From Nocardioides luteus (lineage in GTDB: Bacteria; Actinomycetota; Actinomycetes; Propionibacteriales; Nocardioidaceae), in assembly GCF_000960475.2 (NCBI RefSeq), contig NZ_JZDQ02000006.1, positions 62,001 to 126,000 on the forward strand: DNA of 64,000 bases. Reading direction: 5' to 3'. Of the stretch, positions 17,478 to 26,257 are shown piece after piece. Under the pieces are notes generated by a model. It saw only the letters and a program-made list of their open reading frames with translations. It did no database searches and was not told where the DNA came from. Position numbers and translations under genes: made by a program. Position 1 is the stretch's first letter; each line of letters begins with the position of its first letter.

Positions 17478-17938
17478 CGGTCCTCTCCCCGGGCCGGGTC
17501 CGGATAGAGGTCGGGGTCGACGCCGTCGACCACCACCTCGCGACCGCTGTCGAGCACGACGACCCGGCCGAGCGTCAGCCCGAGCCAGGCGGCGGTGATC
17601 CCGGCGATCACCGAGCCGAGCAGGTAGAGCAGCGCGAGCACCGGGGCGGGCCCGCCCAGGACGTACGTCTCCAGCTCGTAGGTCGAGAACGTGGTGTAGC
17701 CGCCGAGGACGCCGACGCCGAGGAAGGGGCGCAGGTAGCGGGTGTGTGACCACGGCCCGAGGACGAACGCCATCAGCAGGCCCAGCAGCAGGCAGCCCGT
17801 GACGTTGGTGAGGAACGTCGCCCACGGCCAGGCGCCGTCGCCGTGGGGGAGTGCGGTCGCGAGGCCCCAGCGGGCGAGCGAACCGAGCGCTCCGCCGGCG
17901 GCGATGGGGGCGAGCAGGTCGCCATGGTCACGCAGCAC
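17474..17938 (-). CDS. crcB: Fluoride ion channel FluC/CrcB, paralogue 2
   Basis: A 154-aa member of the same family. GGALGSLARWGLA, NVTGCLLLG and GGYTTFSTYELE give the channel motifs. Unlike its neighbour it has a hydrophilic C-terminal extension of about 30 residues (VVVLDSGREVVVDG, then many Asp and Pro). It is first in the two-gene operon. No fluoride riboswitch was recognised upstream, where only 18 bp separate it from the next gene on this strand. Confidence 0.92.
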   Translation of the reverse strand: MLRDHGDLLAPIAAGGALGSLARWGLATALPHGDGAWPWATFLTNVTGCLLLGLLMAFVLGPWSHTRYLRPFLGVGVLGGYTTFSTYELETYVLGGPAPVLALLYLLGSVIAGITAAWLGLTLGRVVVLDSGREVVVDGVDPDLYPDPARGEDR

Positions 17939-17956
17939 GCGGACAGCGTACGGCTT

Positions 17957-18901
17957 CTAGAAACGGGGGCCGGCCATCTGGGCAGCGCTCCATCGGGTGG
18001 GGCGGCCGCCGGCGGCCTGGGTCAGGTATTCGCCGAGGAACCAGCGCTGGAAGGTGACCTGCTCGGGAGGACGGGCCAGGACGAGCAGGCGCTCCTGGCG
18101 GCAGAACTCGTCGATCAGGTCGAGCATGTCGAGGAAGCGGCGCACCGTGTCGGCCGCCGACCGCGGCATGCGTACGTGCAGGTCAGCGGTCTCCCGGTCG
18201 TGGTCCGGGCCCGACCCGATCACGCCGGAGAGCTGGCCGTGGCCGAGACCGTCGAGGAGCTGGCGCTCGAGCGAGCCGAAGAGGGCCGAGAGGCTGGCGG
18301 CGAGCGGATAGTCGTCGGCGTGGGCGAGCGAGAGGAGGCGTACCTCCCGGCGCAGCTCCCGGAAGTGGTGCTGGAAGCCGCGGTAGAGGGCGAGCGGTAC
18401 GCCGAGGATGCTGACCTCGACGGTCTCGGAGCCGAGACGCTCGGGCTTCGGTGGCGCGCCCGAAGGTCCGGTGATCACGCCCTCGACGCCGTCGCCCTCG
18501 TCGATCTCGGACGCCGGGGTGAACCAGACGGTCTTGCCGGACGCGTCGATGTCGGCGCCCCAGGCGTCCGAGACGCTGGCCACGATGGACAGACCGCGGC
18601 CGACCGTCAGCAGCACCTCGTCCTCGTCGTCGAGGGCGAGAGGAACCGGCAGGAGGGGCGGCTCGGTCGAGGCGTCTCGGATCTCGATGCGCGGGTGGTC
18701 GACGGTGCCGCGCATCCGGATCGTGACCGGGGCGGTGCCGTGGAAGAGGGCGTTGGAGACGAGCTCGGAGACACCGAACTCAGCGCACTCGAGGAGGTCG
18801 GTGCGGTCGATCTCCCTGCAGGCTGCTCGGACCCAGGCGCGGGCGTCCTGGACAGCACGGGATCCGGTGCGGAGCAGGAGAGCCGGCCGGCTCAACGGCA
18901 T
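17957..18901 (-). CDS. RsbW-type anti-sigma/regulatory ATPase with C-terminal extension
   Basis: A 314-aa protein. The first 130 residues form a HATPase_c_2 (serine-kinase anti-sigma) domain: N-box with ECAEFGVSELVSNALFHG, then VTIRMRGTVDHPRIEIRDAS and TVGRGLSIVASVSDAWG. In Gram-positive bacteria these domains phosphorylate or sequester anti-sigma antagonists. The remaining 180 residues are a helical domain rich in Leu, Arg and Asp that I do not recognise, perhaps a sensor. No sigma factor or antagonist gene is adjacent, so the partner is unknown. Confidence 0.75.
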   Translation of the reverse strand: MPLSRPALLLRTGSRAVQDARAWVRAACREIDRTDLLECAEFGVSELVSNALFHGTAPVTIRMRGTVDHPRIEIRDASTEPPLLPVPLALDDEDEVLLTVGRGLSIVASVSDAWGADIDASGKTVWFTPASEIDEGDGVEGVITGPSGAPPKPERLGSETVEVSILGVPLALYRGFQHHFRELRREVRLLSLAHADDYPLAASLSALFGSLERQLLDGLGHGQLSGVIGSGPDHDRETADLHVRMPRSAADTVRRFLDMLDLIDEFCRQERLLVLARPPEQVTFQRWFLGEYLTQAAGGRPTRWSAAQMAGPRF

Positions 18902-19216
18902 GGTCTCCTCCTCCGATCTCGCGGGTCGGCGTACACACGATCTCGTTGTGTGTTGTTCGTTGCAAGGATTTTCCGCACTTGAAGGTGTCTGATGCGGGCC
19001 ATGGACGACTAGGGCACAAGGTCCCGGTGACCCTCACAGATTGAAGTCAGCGGGTTTCGACTCGGTAACGGACACGCGGGCGGGACGCATGCGCGGGCGC
19101 TGTCCGGCAACTGTGACGAAGTAGTCGCGCCCGGGAATGAACAGATCCGCCCGGATGGTTCAGAATATGAGGTGGAACGTTCAAAAAGGTCTCGTTTTGA
19201 GGTAGGGGATTAGGCA
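18902..19216. other. 315-bp divergent promoter region
   Basis: This gap lies between the RsbW-like gene and ndh, transcribed away from each other. An inverted repeat ACACA/TGTGT surrounds CGATCTCGT near 18933-18951, close to the start of the RsbW-like gene. The ndh side is AT-richer (GGTTCAGAATATGAGG and TTCAAAAAGG at 19158-19189). No RNA gene or short coding gene was found. Confidence 0.4.
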
Positions 19217-20659
19217 ATGTCAGCGGACCAGGCAAAGCACCGGGTCGTCATCATCGGTTCCGGTTTCGGGGGGCTCTTCTCCGCGAAGGCGTTCAAGGGC
19301 CGCGACGACGTCGAGGTGACCTTGATCGCGAAGACGACCCACCACCTGTTCCAGCCGCTGCTCTACCAGGTGGCGACCGGGATCCTGTCGCAGGGCGAGA
19401 TCGCCCCGCCGACCCGCGACATCCTGCACCGGCAGAAGAACGCAACGGTGCTCCTCGGCGAGGTCAACGAGATCGACACCGAGGCCAAGACGGTCAAGGC
19501 GAGCATCCTCAACCAGGAGATCGACGTTCCCTACGACTCCCTGATCGTCGCCGCCGGCGCCGGGCAGTCCTACTTCGGCAACGACCACTTCGCCGAGTTC
19601 GCGCCCGGCATGAAGTCGATCGACGACGCGCTCGAGCTGCGCGGCCGCATCTTCGGCGCCTTCGAGATCGCCGAGCTGACCGCCTCGCGCGGTGAGCCGA
19701 TCGGCGACCTGCTCACCTTCGTCGTCGTCGGTGCCGGTCCGACCGGTGTGGAGATGGCCGGCCAGATCGCCGAGCTGTCCCGCCGGGTGCTCAAGAAGGA
19801 CTTCACCCACATCCAGTCCGAGAAGGCCCGGGTGGTCCTGGTCGACGCCGCGCCGCAGGTGCTCCCGCCGTTCGGCGAGAAGCTCGGCGCCAAGGCGGAG
19901 AAGGCGCTGGAGAAGGCCGGTGTCGAGGTCGTCCTCGGCGCGATGGTCACCCACGTCGACGAGTTCGGCATCGAGATGAAGTTCAAGGACGGCAAGACCC
20001 AGCGGATCGGCTCGATCGCGAAGATCTGGGCCGCCGGCGTGCAGGCCTCGTCCCTCGGCAAGACCCTCTCCGAGCAGACCGGTGCCGAGCTCGACCGCGC
20101 CGGCCGGATCGCGGTCAACCCCGATCTGACCCTGCCGGGCCACCCCGAGATCTTCGTGGTCGGCGACATGATCAACCTCAACCACCTGCCCGGCGTCGCC
20201 CAGGTCGCGATCCAGGGTGGCAAGCACGCCGCCAAGACGATCAAGGCCCGGCTGAAGGACAGGCCGGAGCCGGGCGACTTCAAGTACTTCGACAAGGGCT
20301 CGATGGCCACCATCTCCCGCTTCAACGCGGTCCTGATGATGGGCAGCTTCAAGCTCTCCGGCGTCCTCGCCTGGTTCGGCTGGCTGCTGGTCCACCTCGC
20401 CTACATGACCGGGTTCCGCAACCGGCTCACCGCGACGCTGCACTGGATGATGTCCTTCATCGGCAAGGACCGCTCGGAGCGCACCACCACCATGCAGCAG
20501 ATCTTCGCGCGTGAGGCACTGGAACGTGTGCCGGGCGGTATGGCCGCTCTGATCGACGACCCGGCCGAGGTCGCTCTGCAGGTCGAGCGCCGCCGCAAGG
20601 AGCTCGAGGACCAGGCTGCCGAGGAGTCGCGCCTGGCCGACTCCCACAGCGCCTCCTAG
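19217..20659 (+). CDS. ndh: Type II NADH dehydrogenase
   Basis: A 480-aa NAD(P)/FAD oxidoreductase that passes electrons from NADH to quinone without pumping protons. The FAD-binding GSGFGG motif is near residue 14, the second nucleotide fold is VVVGAGPTGVEMAGQIAEL, and the second FAD contact is EIFVVGDMINL. A C-terminal amphipathic/hydrophobic stretch (GVLAWFGWLLVHLAYMTGF) anchors it to the membrane, as in actinobacterial Ndh. Start ATG 19217, with a purine-rich GGTAGGGGAT upstream. It has its own terminator and is probably monocistronic. Confidence 0.93.
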   Translation: MSADQAKHRVVIIGSGFGGLFSAKAFKGRDDVEVTLIAKTTHHLFQPLLYQVATGILSQGEIAPPTRDILHRQKNATVLLGEVNEIDTEAKTVKASILNQEIDVPYDSLIVAAGAGQSYFGNDHFAEFAPGMKSIDDALELRGRIFGAFEIAELTASRGEPIGDLLTFVVVGAGPTGVEMAGQIAELSRRVLKKDFTHIQSEKARVVLVDAAPQVLPPFGEKLGAKAEKALEKAGVEVVLGAMVTHVDEFGIEMKFKDGKTQRIGSIAKIWAAGVQASSLGKTLSEQTGAELDRAGRIAVNPDLTLPGHPEIFVVGDMINLNHLPGVAQVAIQGGKHAAKTIKARLKDRPEPGDFKYFDKGSMATISRFNAVLMMGSFKLSGVLAWFGWLLVHLAYMTGFRNRLTATLHWMMSFIGKDRSERTTTMQQIFAREALERVPGGMAALIDDPAEVALQVERRRKELEDQAAEESRLADSHSAS

Positions 20660-20674
20660 GTTCACCGCCTTCCC

Positions 20675-20713
20675 GACCGGCCCGCCGCAGACCATGTCCG
20701 CGGCGGGCCGGTC
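20675..20713 (+). terminator. Intrinsic terminator after ndh
   Basis: Perfect 14-bp arms GACCGGCCCGCCGC and GCGGCGGGCCGGTC flank an 11-nt loop, followed by TCATTTC. It begins 16 bp after the ndh stop. Confidence 0.85.
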
Positions 20714-20762
20714 TCATTTCCGCGATCCAAGACCCGCGCTTGCTATTGTTTGCGGACACGGT

Positions 20763-20787
20763 GTCTCATTAATCTGTTGAGACGTCT
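20763..20787. promoter_or_regulatory. Candidate operator of the hydrolase-reductase operon
   Basis: An inverted repeat GTCTCA-N9-TGAGAC overlaps a perfect palindrome AGACGTCT, within 45 bp of the first start codon. The form suits a TetR-family operator. No regulator gene is adjacent, so this is a pattern-based guess. Confidence 0.4.
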
Positions 20788-20805
20788 GCGATCGAGGAGG
20801 ATGTG

Positions 20806-21642
20806 GTGACCGAGGTGACCAAGCGGCTGGTCGAGACCACCGACGGGCTGGAGCTCGCGGTCTACGAGCAGGGGCCGAGCGACGCGCCGACGGTGGTGCT
20901 GGTGCACGGCTACCCCGACAACCACTCCGTGTGGGACGGCGTCGCGAAGGTGCTCGCCGAGCGCTTCCACGTCGTCGCCTACGACGTACGGGGCACGGGG
21001 GAGTCGGGGGTTCCCGACTCGACCGCCGGCTACCGCCTGGCGCAGCTCTCCGCGGACTTCAAGGCGGTCATCGACGCCGTCTCCCCGGATGCGCCGGTGC
21101 ACGTCGCCGCGCACGACTGGGGCTCCATCCAGACCTGGGAGTCGGTGACCGACCCGGCCCTGGGCAGCCGGATCGCGACGTACGTCTCGATCTCGGGGCC
21201 CGACCTCGGGATGGCGACCACGTGGCTGCGGGAGCGGACCCACCTGGGGAGCACGCTGCGACAGCTGGCCCACTCCTGGTACGTCTTCGCGTTCCAGCTG
21301 CCGCTGCTGCCTGAGGCGATGGTGCGCTCGGGGCTGCTCGCCCGGTTCGTCGGCGGCGGGTCGCGGCCGACGAAGGACCAGGTCAACGGGGTCGAGCTCT
21401 ACCGCGCCAACTTCCTCGGCAAGCTGCTCCGTCCGGAGCCGCGGCCGACGAAGGTGCCGGTGCTGGTGATCGCACCGCGCGGCGACGACTACGTGACCGT
21501 GCCGCTGCAGACCGAGGCGCCCCGGGCGTACGCGTCGTCCCTGGTCACCCAGGTCATCGAGGGCGGACACTGGGTGGTGGCGACCGAACCCGAGCTGGTC
21601 GCCGGCGAGATCGTGGCGTTCATCGAGAAGGAGGACCGATGA
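20806..21642 (+). CDS. Alpha/beta hydrolase, epoxide hydrolase-like
   Basis: A 278-aa hydrolase. HGYPDNHSVWDGV gives the oxyanion-hole HG motif, AHDWGS near residue 103 has Asp in the nucleophile position typical of epoxide hydrolases and haloalkane dehalogenases, and the C-terminal GGHWVVATEPE holds the catalytic His. Its downstream partners (PF10118 protein and ferredoxin reductase) overlap it directly. GAGGAGG sits before GTG 20806; GTG 20803 is the alternative. Substrate is not determined; lipid or steroid-type compounds are plausible by association with similar mycobacterial gene sets. Confidence 0.8.
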   Translation: MTEVTKRLVETTDGLELAVYEQGPSDAPTVVLVHGYPDNHSVWDGVAKVLAERFHVVAYDVRGTGESGVPDSTAGYRLAQLSADFKAVIDAVSPDAPVHVAAHDWGSIQTWESVTDPALGSRIATYVSISGPDLGMATTWLRERTHLGSTLRQLAHSWYVFAFQLPLLPEAMVRSGLLARFVGGGSRPTKDQVNGVELYRANFLGKLLRPEPRPTKVPVLVIAPRGDDYVTVPLQTEAPRAYASSLVTQVIEGGHWVVATEPELVAGEIVAFIEKEDR

Positions 21643-22559
21643 GCAAGGAGACGAAGGAAGCCAAGCGCGGGCACGAGCCGGCCAAGGTGGCTCTCCACCC
21701 GCGGAACGTGAAGTTCGACTGGAGCCGGCTGCCGCTGGTGTGGATCCCGGGCGAGGTCTTCGCCTCCCACTACATCAGCGTGCTGCACCTGCTCCTGCCC
21801 GAGGGCGAGCGGTGGTTCGTCAAGGTGTTCTCCGAGATCCTGCCGCTGATCGAGGACGACCAGCTGCGCGAGGACGTGATCGGCTTCATCGGCCAGGAGG
21901 GCGTGCACGCCGCCGCCCACCAGGAGGTGCAGGACTACTTCAACGACAACGGCCTCGACGTACGTCCGTTCGCGGCCGAGATCGAGGCGCTGTTCCGCAA
22001 GATCCTGGGCGATCGCGACCTGACCGGCCGTGCCAAGGAGGAGTGGCTGATCGAGCGTGCCGCGATCATCGCGGGGCTCGAGCACCTCACCGCCGTGCTC
22101 GGCAACTGGGTGCTCAACTCGCCTGCCCTCGACGCGGCCGGTGCCGACGAGACGATGCTCGATCTGCTGCGCTGGCACGGCGCCGAGGAGGTCGAGCACC
22201 GCAACGTGGCCTACGACGTCTTCCAGCACGTCGACGGGCGCTACCTGCGTCGCGCCCGCTCCTACCTGCTCGGCGGCACCGCGCTGCTCGTGCTGTGGTG
22301 GCGCGGGGCCAGCTACCTGATGAGGAACGACCCGACCGAGCCCGACCCGGCCAAGCGGCCGAGGGCGAGCCTGTTCAAGCTGATCGACGCCGAGCGTCGT
22401 GGGCTGGCGCCCGGGATCGTACGGATCGGGTGGGCGACCTGGAAGTTCTTCCTGCCCGACTACGACCCGTCCAAGGAGGGCTCGACCGCTCAGGCGGTGA
22501 GCTACCTGGCCAAGTCGCCGGCGGCCCTGCGCGCCGACGCCATCGCGGAGGGCCAGTGA
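21639..22559 (+). CDS. PF10118 metal-dependent hydrolase family protein
   Basis: A 306-aa all-helical protein of the PF10118 (predicted metal-dependent hydrolase) family. Candidate di-metal ligands are in GQEGVHAAAHQEV and WHGAEEVEHRNVAYDVF, a ferritin-like pattern of paired Glu and His. A hydrophobic segment (LGGTALLVLWWRG) suggests membrane contact. The ATG overlaps the hydrolase stop (ATGA), and its TGA overlaps the GTG of the reductase, so the three genes are translationally coupled. Pairing with a ferredoxin-type reductase suggests an oxygenase-like diiron enzyme rather than a hydrolase; that is inference. Confidence 0.8.
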   Translation: MSKETKEAKRGHEPAKVALHPRNVKFDWSRLPLVWIPGEVFASHYISVLHLLLPEGERWFVKVFSEILPLIEDDQLREDVIGFIGQEGVHAAAHQEVQDYFNDNGLDVRPFAAEIEALFRKILGDRDLTGRAKEEWLIERAAIIAGLEHLTAVLGNWVLNSPALDAAGADETMLDLLRWHGAEEVEHRNVAYDVFQHVDGRYLRRARSYLLGGTALLVLWWRGASYLMRNDPTEPDPAKRPRASLFKLIDAERRGLAPGIVRIGWATWKFFLPDYDPSKEGSTAQAVSYLAKSPAALRADAIAEGQ

Positions 22560-23641
22560 ACGACACCAGCGGGCCCGCGCACTACAGCGTCCCCGACATC
22601 CCGGACTCGAAGCTCTACCGGGGCTTCGAGGCGATCGTCGGGGGCTATTGGACCAAGGCCGCCTACCGCTCCTGGCGACGCCGCCGGCCGCTCGGGCGGA
22701 TCGACCGGGACCTGCACGTACGCGTCAGCCGGATCGACGAGGAGGGCCTCGACGTCAAGGCGATCTGGTTCGAGCGGGAGGACGGCGGCGACCTGCCGGC
22801 CTGGGACCCGGGTGCGCACGTCGACGTGGTGCTGCCCAGCGGGCGGCTGCGGCAGTACTCGCTCAACTCCGACCCCGACGACCTCTCGGCCTACCGGATC
22901 AGCGTGCGGCGGATCGAGCCGACCGCGGGCGGAGGCGGTGGGTCGGTCGAGGCCCACTTCCTCTCGGTCGGTGACCGGCTCGTCCTGAAGGGGCCGCGCA
23001 ACGCCTTCCCGTTCGTCGACTCACCCGCCGGCTACCTCTTCGTCGCCGGTGGCATCGGGATCACCCCGATCCTGCCGATGCTGCGTGACGTGGTGCGGCG
23101 GGGTGTGCCGTACGAGTTCGTCTACACCGGGCGCTCGCGCGAGACGATGCCGTTCCTGGAGGAGATCCGGGAGATCGTCGGCGACCACGAGATCCAGCTG
23201 TGGCCCGACGACGAGATGGGCATCCCTGACGCGGCGAAGATCATCTCGATGGCGCCCGCGGGTGCCGCGCTCTACTGCTGCGGGCCGATGCCGATGATCG
23301 AGGCGATCCGCGCACAGATCCCCGACCCGCTGATCGACACGCTCCACTACGAGCGGTTCTCACCGCCGCCGGTGCTCGGCGGCCGCCCGTTCCGGGTACG
23401 CCTCGGCGACTCCGACGTCGAGGTGGAGGTGGGTGCCGAGGAGTCGGCGCTGACCGCCGTCCGCCGGGTGCGGCCGGCCCAGGCGTACTCGTGCCAGCAG
23501 GGATTCTGCGGCACCTGCCGGGTCCGGGTGCTGGAGGGAGAGGTCGAGCACCGGGACCACGCGCTGGCCGAGTACGAGCGTGATGGCCACATGATCCTGT
23601 GCGTCTCGCGCGCCAAGGGGACCGTGGTGATCGACGGCTGA
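22556..23641 (+). CDS. Ferredoxin-fused oxidoreductase (FAD, NAD, 2Fe-2S)
   Basis: A 361-aa reductase of the phthalate/phenoxybenzoate dioxygenase reductase type. Domains in order are flavin-binding (RQYSLNSDPDD near residue 100), nucleotide-binding (FVAGGIGITPILPMLRD near 162 and CCGPMPMIEAIR), and a C-terminal plant-type ferredoxin with Cys ligands in CQQGFCGTCRVRVLEG and MILCVS. Start GTG 22556 overlaps the preceding stop. It should supply electrons to an oxygenase, most likely the adjacent PF10118 protein, since no Rieske or P450 gene is present. Confidence 0.88.
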   Translation: MNDTSGPAHYSVPDIPDSKLYRGFEAIVGGYWTKAAYRSWRRRRPLGRIDRDLHVRVSRIDEEGLDVKAIWFEREDGGDLPAWDPGAHVDVVLPSGRLRQYSLNSDPDDLSAYRISVRRIEPTAGGGGGSVEAHFLSVGDRLVLKGPRNAFPFVDSPAGYLFVAGGIGITPILPMLRDVVRRGVPYEFVYTGRSRETMPFLEEIREIVGDHEIQLWPDDEMGIPDAAKIISMAPAGAALYCCGPMPMIEAIRAQIPDPLIDTLHYERFSPPPVLGGRPFRVRLGDSDVEVEVGAEESALTAVRRVRPAQAYSCQQGFCGTCRVRVLEGEVEHRDHALAEYERDGHMILCVSRAKGTVVIDG

Positions 23642-23700
23642 GCGCCGGTTGGTCGATAACGGTTTGCCCCACCGGGCACGAGGCTGATGTCCTGTGCCGC

Positions 23701-24234
23701 ATGACTGCGCTCACCGTTCCCACCATCGATCTCTACGACTCCTGGGCTGCGTGCGTCGCGGAGTTCGGTGGGGCGCACGTGGACGGCGCGTCCATCCCCG
23801 ACGAGGAGGCAGCCGACGTGACCCGCGAGGCCTGCGAGCGGCTGGTCGCGAAGACGGCCCGGGACCGTGACCTGACGATCCCGCCGCCCGCCGGGCGGGT
23901 GCACGCCTCGTCGTTCTGGATCACCGAGGGCGCCGAGGTGGTCGGGTTCATCCAGCTGCGGCACGCGCTCAACGAGTTCCTCGAGAACGTCGGTGGCCAC
24001 ATCGGCTACTCGGTGCGCTCCTCGGCCCGCCGGCGGGGTCACGCCGCGCGGGCTCTCGGGCTGGTCCTCGACGAGGCTCGCGCGCTCGGCCTGGAGCGGG
24101 TGCTGCTGACCTGCGACGACGACAACACGGCCTCCGCACGGACGATCGAGTCCCAGGGCGGGGAGCTCCAGGACGTCATCGACGCGGCTGACTACGGCTA
24201 CGGGCTCACCCGGCGCTACTGGATCAAGCTGTGA
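23701..24234 (+). CDS. GNAT-family N-acetyltransferase
   Basis: A 177-aa acetyltransferase. The acetyl-CoA binding motif A is seen as GYSVRSSARRRGHAARAL near residue 101, followed by LLTCDDDNTASARTIESQGG, the usual Asn-Ala-Ser motif B. It resembles the RimJ/YjcF-like cytosolic GNATs that acetylate small amines or protein N-termini; substrate unknown. Start ATG 23701. The stop codon TGA opens copy 2 of the intergenic cassette. Confidence 0.88.
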   Translation: MTALTVPTIDLYDSWAACVAEFGGAHVDGASIPDEEAADVTREACERLVAKTARDRDLTIPPPAGRVHASSFWITEGAEVVGFIQLRHALNEFLENVGGHIGYSVRSSARRRGHAARALGLVLDEARALGLERVLLTCDDDNTASARTIESQGGELQDVIDAADYGYGLTRRYWIKL

Positions 24235-24313
24235 GCGAGCGTCAGCGAGCGACCATCGAGTCCATCACGCGGCCGCCTTCGTATCCTGGCGCGTGCGCTA
24301 CGGAGGTGGCCGC
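24232..24313 (+). repeat. Stop-to-start intergenic cassette, copy 2
   Basis: It begins at the acetyltransferase stop with TGAGCGAGCGTCAGCGAGCG and ends with ACGGAGGTGGC, the ribosome site of the next small gene. It has the same plan as 10983-11061: tandem GAGCG/AGCGAGCG start, a central CGTAT block, and a terminal ACGGAGG. Confidence 0.7.
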
Positions 24314-24592
24314 GTGAATGAGGAGGGCGTCGCCACCGAGGTCGAGGTGGAGTGGGCGCTGGCCGGTGACTCCGCGGCGCCCACCGAGCTGGTCGAGGAG
24401 GTGCTGACCGGTCTGCGCACCACCGGGCGTACGCCGAAGGTGGGCGTCGACGTGCTCCGGGCCGCGGCCTTCCGGCTGGTGTCCGAGGACCGGCTCGACG
24501 AGGTCGGCCGGGGCTGGCTGGAGCTCCTCGACGCGGTCCGGGCGCATCCGGACGCCCGGCTGGCAGACCTGCCGCCGGCGCGCACCGACTGA
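24314..24592 (+). CDS. Small acidic hypothetical protein
   Basis: A 92-aa protein I do not recognise. It is acidic and helical, with a Leu-rich middle (TPKVGVDVLRAAAFRLVSED) and no membrane segment or Cys. The GTG 24314 start has GGAGG 8 bases upstream, supplied by the repeat cassette. It ends 4 bp before the convergent iclR-type gene. Codon use is like that of neighbouring genes, which supports a real gene. Confidence 0.6.
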   Translation: MNEEGVATEVEVEWALAGDSAAPTELVEEVLTGLRTTGRTPKVGVDVLRAAAFRLVSEDRLDEVGRGWLELLDAVRAHPDARLADLPPARTD

Positions 24593-24596
24593 CGTC

Positions 24597-25367
24597 TCAG
24601 CTCGACAGGGAGCGGCGGCGGCTCGCCAGGCTGGAGAGGCCCTGGGCGGCCGCGCGGACGAGCGTCACGTGAGCCTCGGGCCGGAAGCGGCCGACGGGGC
24701 CGGTGACGCTGATCGCGGCCAGGGCCCGGTCGCCGCCCTCGGCGAGGACCGGGGCCGCGACACACTGGAGGCCGACGGCGGACTCCTCGCGCTCGAAGGC
24801 GACGCCGTTCTCGAGCGCGGCGTTCAGCTGCCGCTCCAGCAGGCCGGCCGCGACGATCGTGTGGGGCGTACGCCGCTCGAGGGGGCTGCTGAGGACCTCC
24901 TGCTGCACCTCCGGGTCGGAGAAGGCCAGCAGGATCTTGCCGATCGCGGTGCAGTGGACGGGCATCCGCCCGCCCGGCCGGGAGGGGGTCTTGGCCTGGC
25001 GGTGGCCGCCGATCTTGGCGACGTAGACGACGTCGTGGCCCTCACGTACGCCCAGGTGGACGGTCTCGTGGGTGCGCTCGTAGAGGTCCTGGAGGAACGG
25101 CATCGCCAGCTCCAGGAGCGAGCGCTCGACCGAGGCGCGCATGCCGAGCTCGAAGAGGCCGCCGGAGAGGCGGTAGCCGAGGTTGGTGCGGTCCAGGAGC
25201 CGGTTGGTGACCAGGTCGCCGGCGACACGATGGACGGTCGCCTTCGGGAGCCCGGTGCGGCGGACGAGCTCGGCGAGCGAGAGCACCTGGTCGTCGACGG
25301 TGAAGGCACGCAGGATGGTCACCGCCTTGCCGAGCACGGTGTCGAGATCGGCAGGCTCGTGTGGCAT
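24597..25367 (-). CDS. IclR-family transcriptional regulator
   Basis: A 256-aa regulator. The winged helix-turn-helix is at residues 12-70 (LSLAELVRRTGLPKATVHRV), and the C-terminal effector domain contains the family pattern GGRMPVHCTAIGKILLA. IclR proteins sense aromatic or short-chain acids. It diverges from the mhpD-mhpF-mhpE operon across 69 bp, so it is very likely the local regulator of that operon. The ligand is probably a catabolic intermediate. Confidence 0.92.
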   Translation of the reverse strand: MPHEPADLDTVLGKAVTILRAFTVDDQVLSLAELVRRTGLPKATVHRVAGDLVTNRLLDRTNLGYRLSGGLFELGMRASVERSLLELAMPFLQDLYERTHETVHLGVREGHDVVYVAKIGGHRQAKTPSRPGGRMPVHCTAIGKILLAFSDPEVQQEVLSSPLERRTPHTIVAAGLLERQLNAALENGVAFEREESAVGLQCVAAPVLAEGGDRALAAISVTGPVGRFRPEAHVTLVRAAAQGLSSLASRRRSLSS

Positions 25368-25436
25368 GGGATCACCGTACCGGTCAGCGGGACGCTGGGC
25401 CCGCTGCTTCGGCCCATCTGCTGAGACCGTGGTCGC

Positions 25437-26252
25437 ATGAACGAAGTGACCTCCCCGCCCGATGTCGCCGGCGACGCTGCCATTGCGGCCGCCGCCGACC
25501 GGCTGCTGACCGCCGCCGCCACGGGCATCCCCGTGCCGCCGATGCGGGACCTGCTGGACGCGACCGACCTGAAGACTGCGTACGCGATCCAGGAGCGCCT
25601 CACCGCCGCCCGGCTCGCGGGCGGTGCGACGATCGTCGGCCGCAAGATCGGGCTCACGTCGAAGGCGGTGCAGGAGCAGATCGGTGTGGACACGCCTGAC
25701 TTCGGTGTGCTCTTCGACGACATGGCGTACGCCGACGGGGACGTGCTGCCCGCTGACGCCATCCTGCAGCCGCGGGCCGAGGCCGAGATCGCCTTCGTCC
25801 TCGCGGGCGACCTGGCCGAGGGTGAGCTCTCCTATGACCAGGTCAGGGAGGCCATCGACTACGCCGTCACGGCGATCGAGATCTGCGGCAGCCGGATCGC
25901 GGACTGGAAGATCGCCTTCGGCGACACCGTCGCGGACAACGCCTCCGCGGGTGCGTACGTCCTCGGGAGCGAGCGCAGGCGGCTGGACGAGTTCGAGCCC
26001 CGCGAGGTGACCATGTCGATGTCGATCGACGACGTGGAGGTCTCCACCGGGACCGGGGCCGCGTGCCTGGGCGACCCGGTCAACGCGGTCCAGTGGCTTG
26101 CCCGCTATGCCCGCGACTTCGGCGAGCCGCTGCGTGCCGGCCAGCTCATCCTCTCCGGCGCGCTCGGCCCGATGCGGCCGATCGCCGCCGGCAACACCGT
26201 TCGTTCCACCGTGTCGGGCCTCGGCTCGGTGGCCTTCAGCGTAGGGAAGTGA
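25437..26252 (+). CDS. mhpD: 2-hydroxypenta-2,4-dienoate hydratase
   Basis: A 271-aa hydratase of the fumarylacetoacetate-like fold that adds water to 2-hydroxypenta-2,4-dienoate, giving 4-hydroxy-2-oxovalerate in lower meta-cleavage pathways. Family motifs are seen in [31 protein letters not shown] and [11 protein letters not shown]. The same protein is called HsaE or BphE in steroid and biphenyl pathways. ATG 25437. It is first in a three-gene operon with the next two enzymes of the route. Confidence 0.93.
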   Translation: MNEVTSPPDVAGDAAIAAAADRLLTAAATGIPVPPMRDLLDATDLKTAYAIQERLTAARLAGGATIVGRKIGLTSKAVQEQIGVDTPDFGVLFDDMAYADGDVLPADAILQPRAEAEIAFVLAGDLAEGELSYDQVREAIDYAVTAIEICGSRIADWKIAFGDTVADNASAGAYVLGSERRRLDEFEPREVTMSMSIDDVEVSTGTGAACLGDPVNAVQWLARYARDFGEPLRAGQLILSGALGPMRPIAAGNTVRSTVSGLGSVAFSVGK

Positions 26253-26257
26253 CCAGC

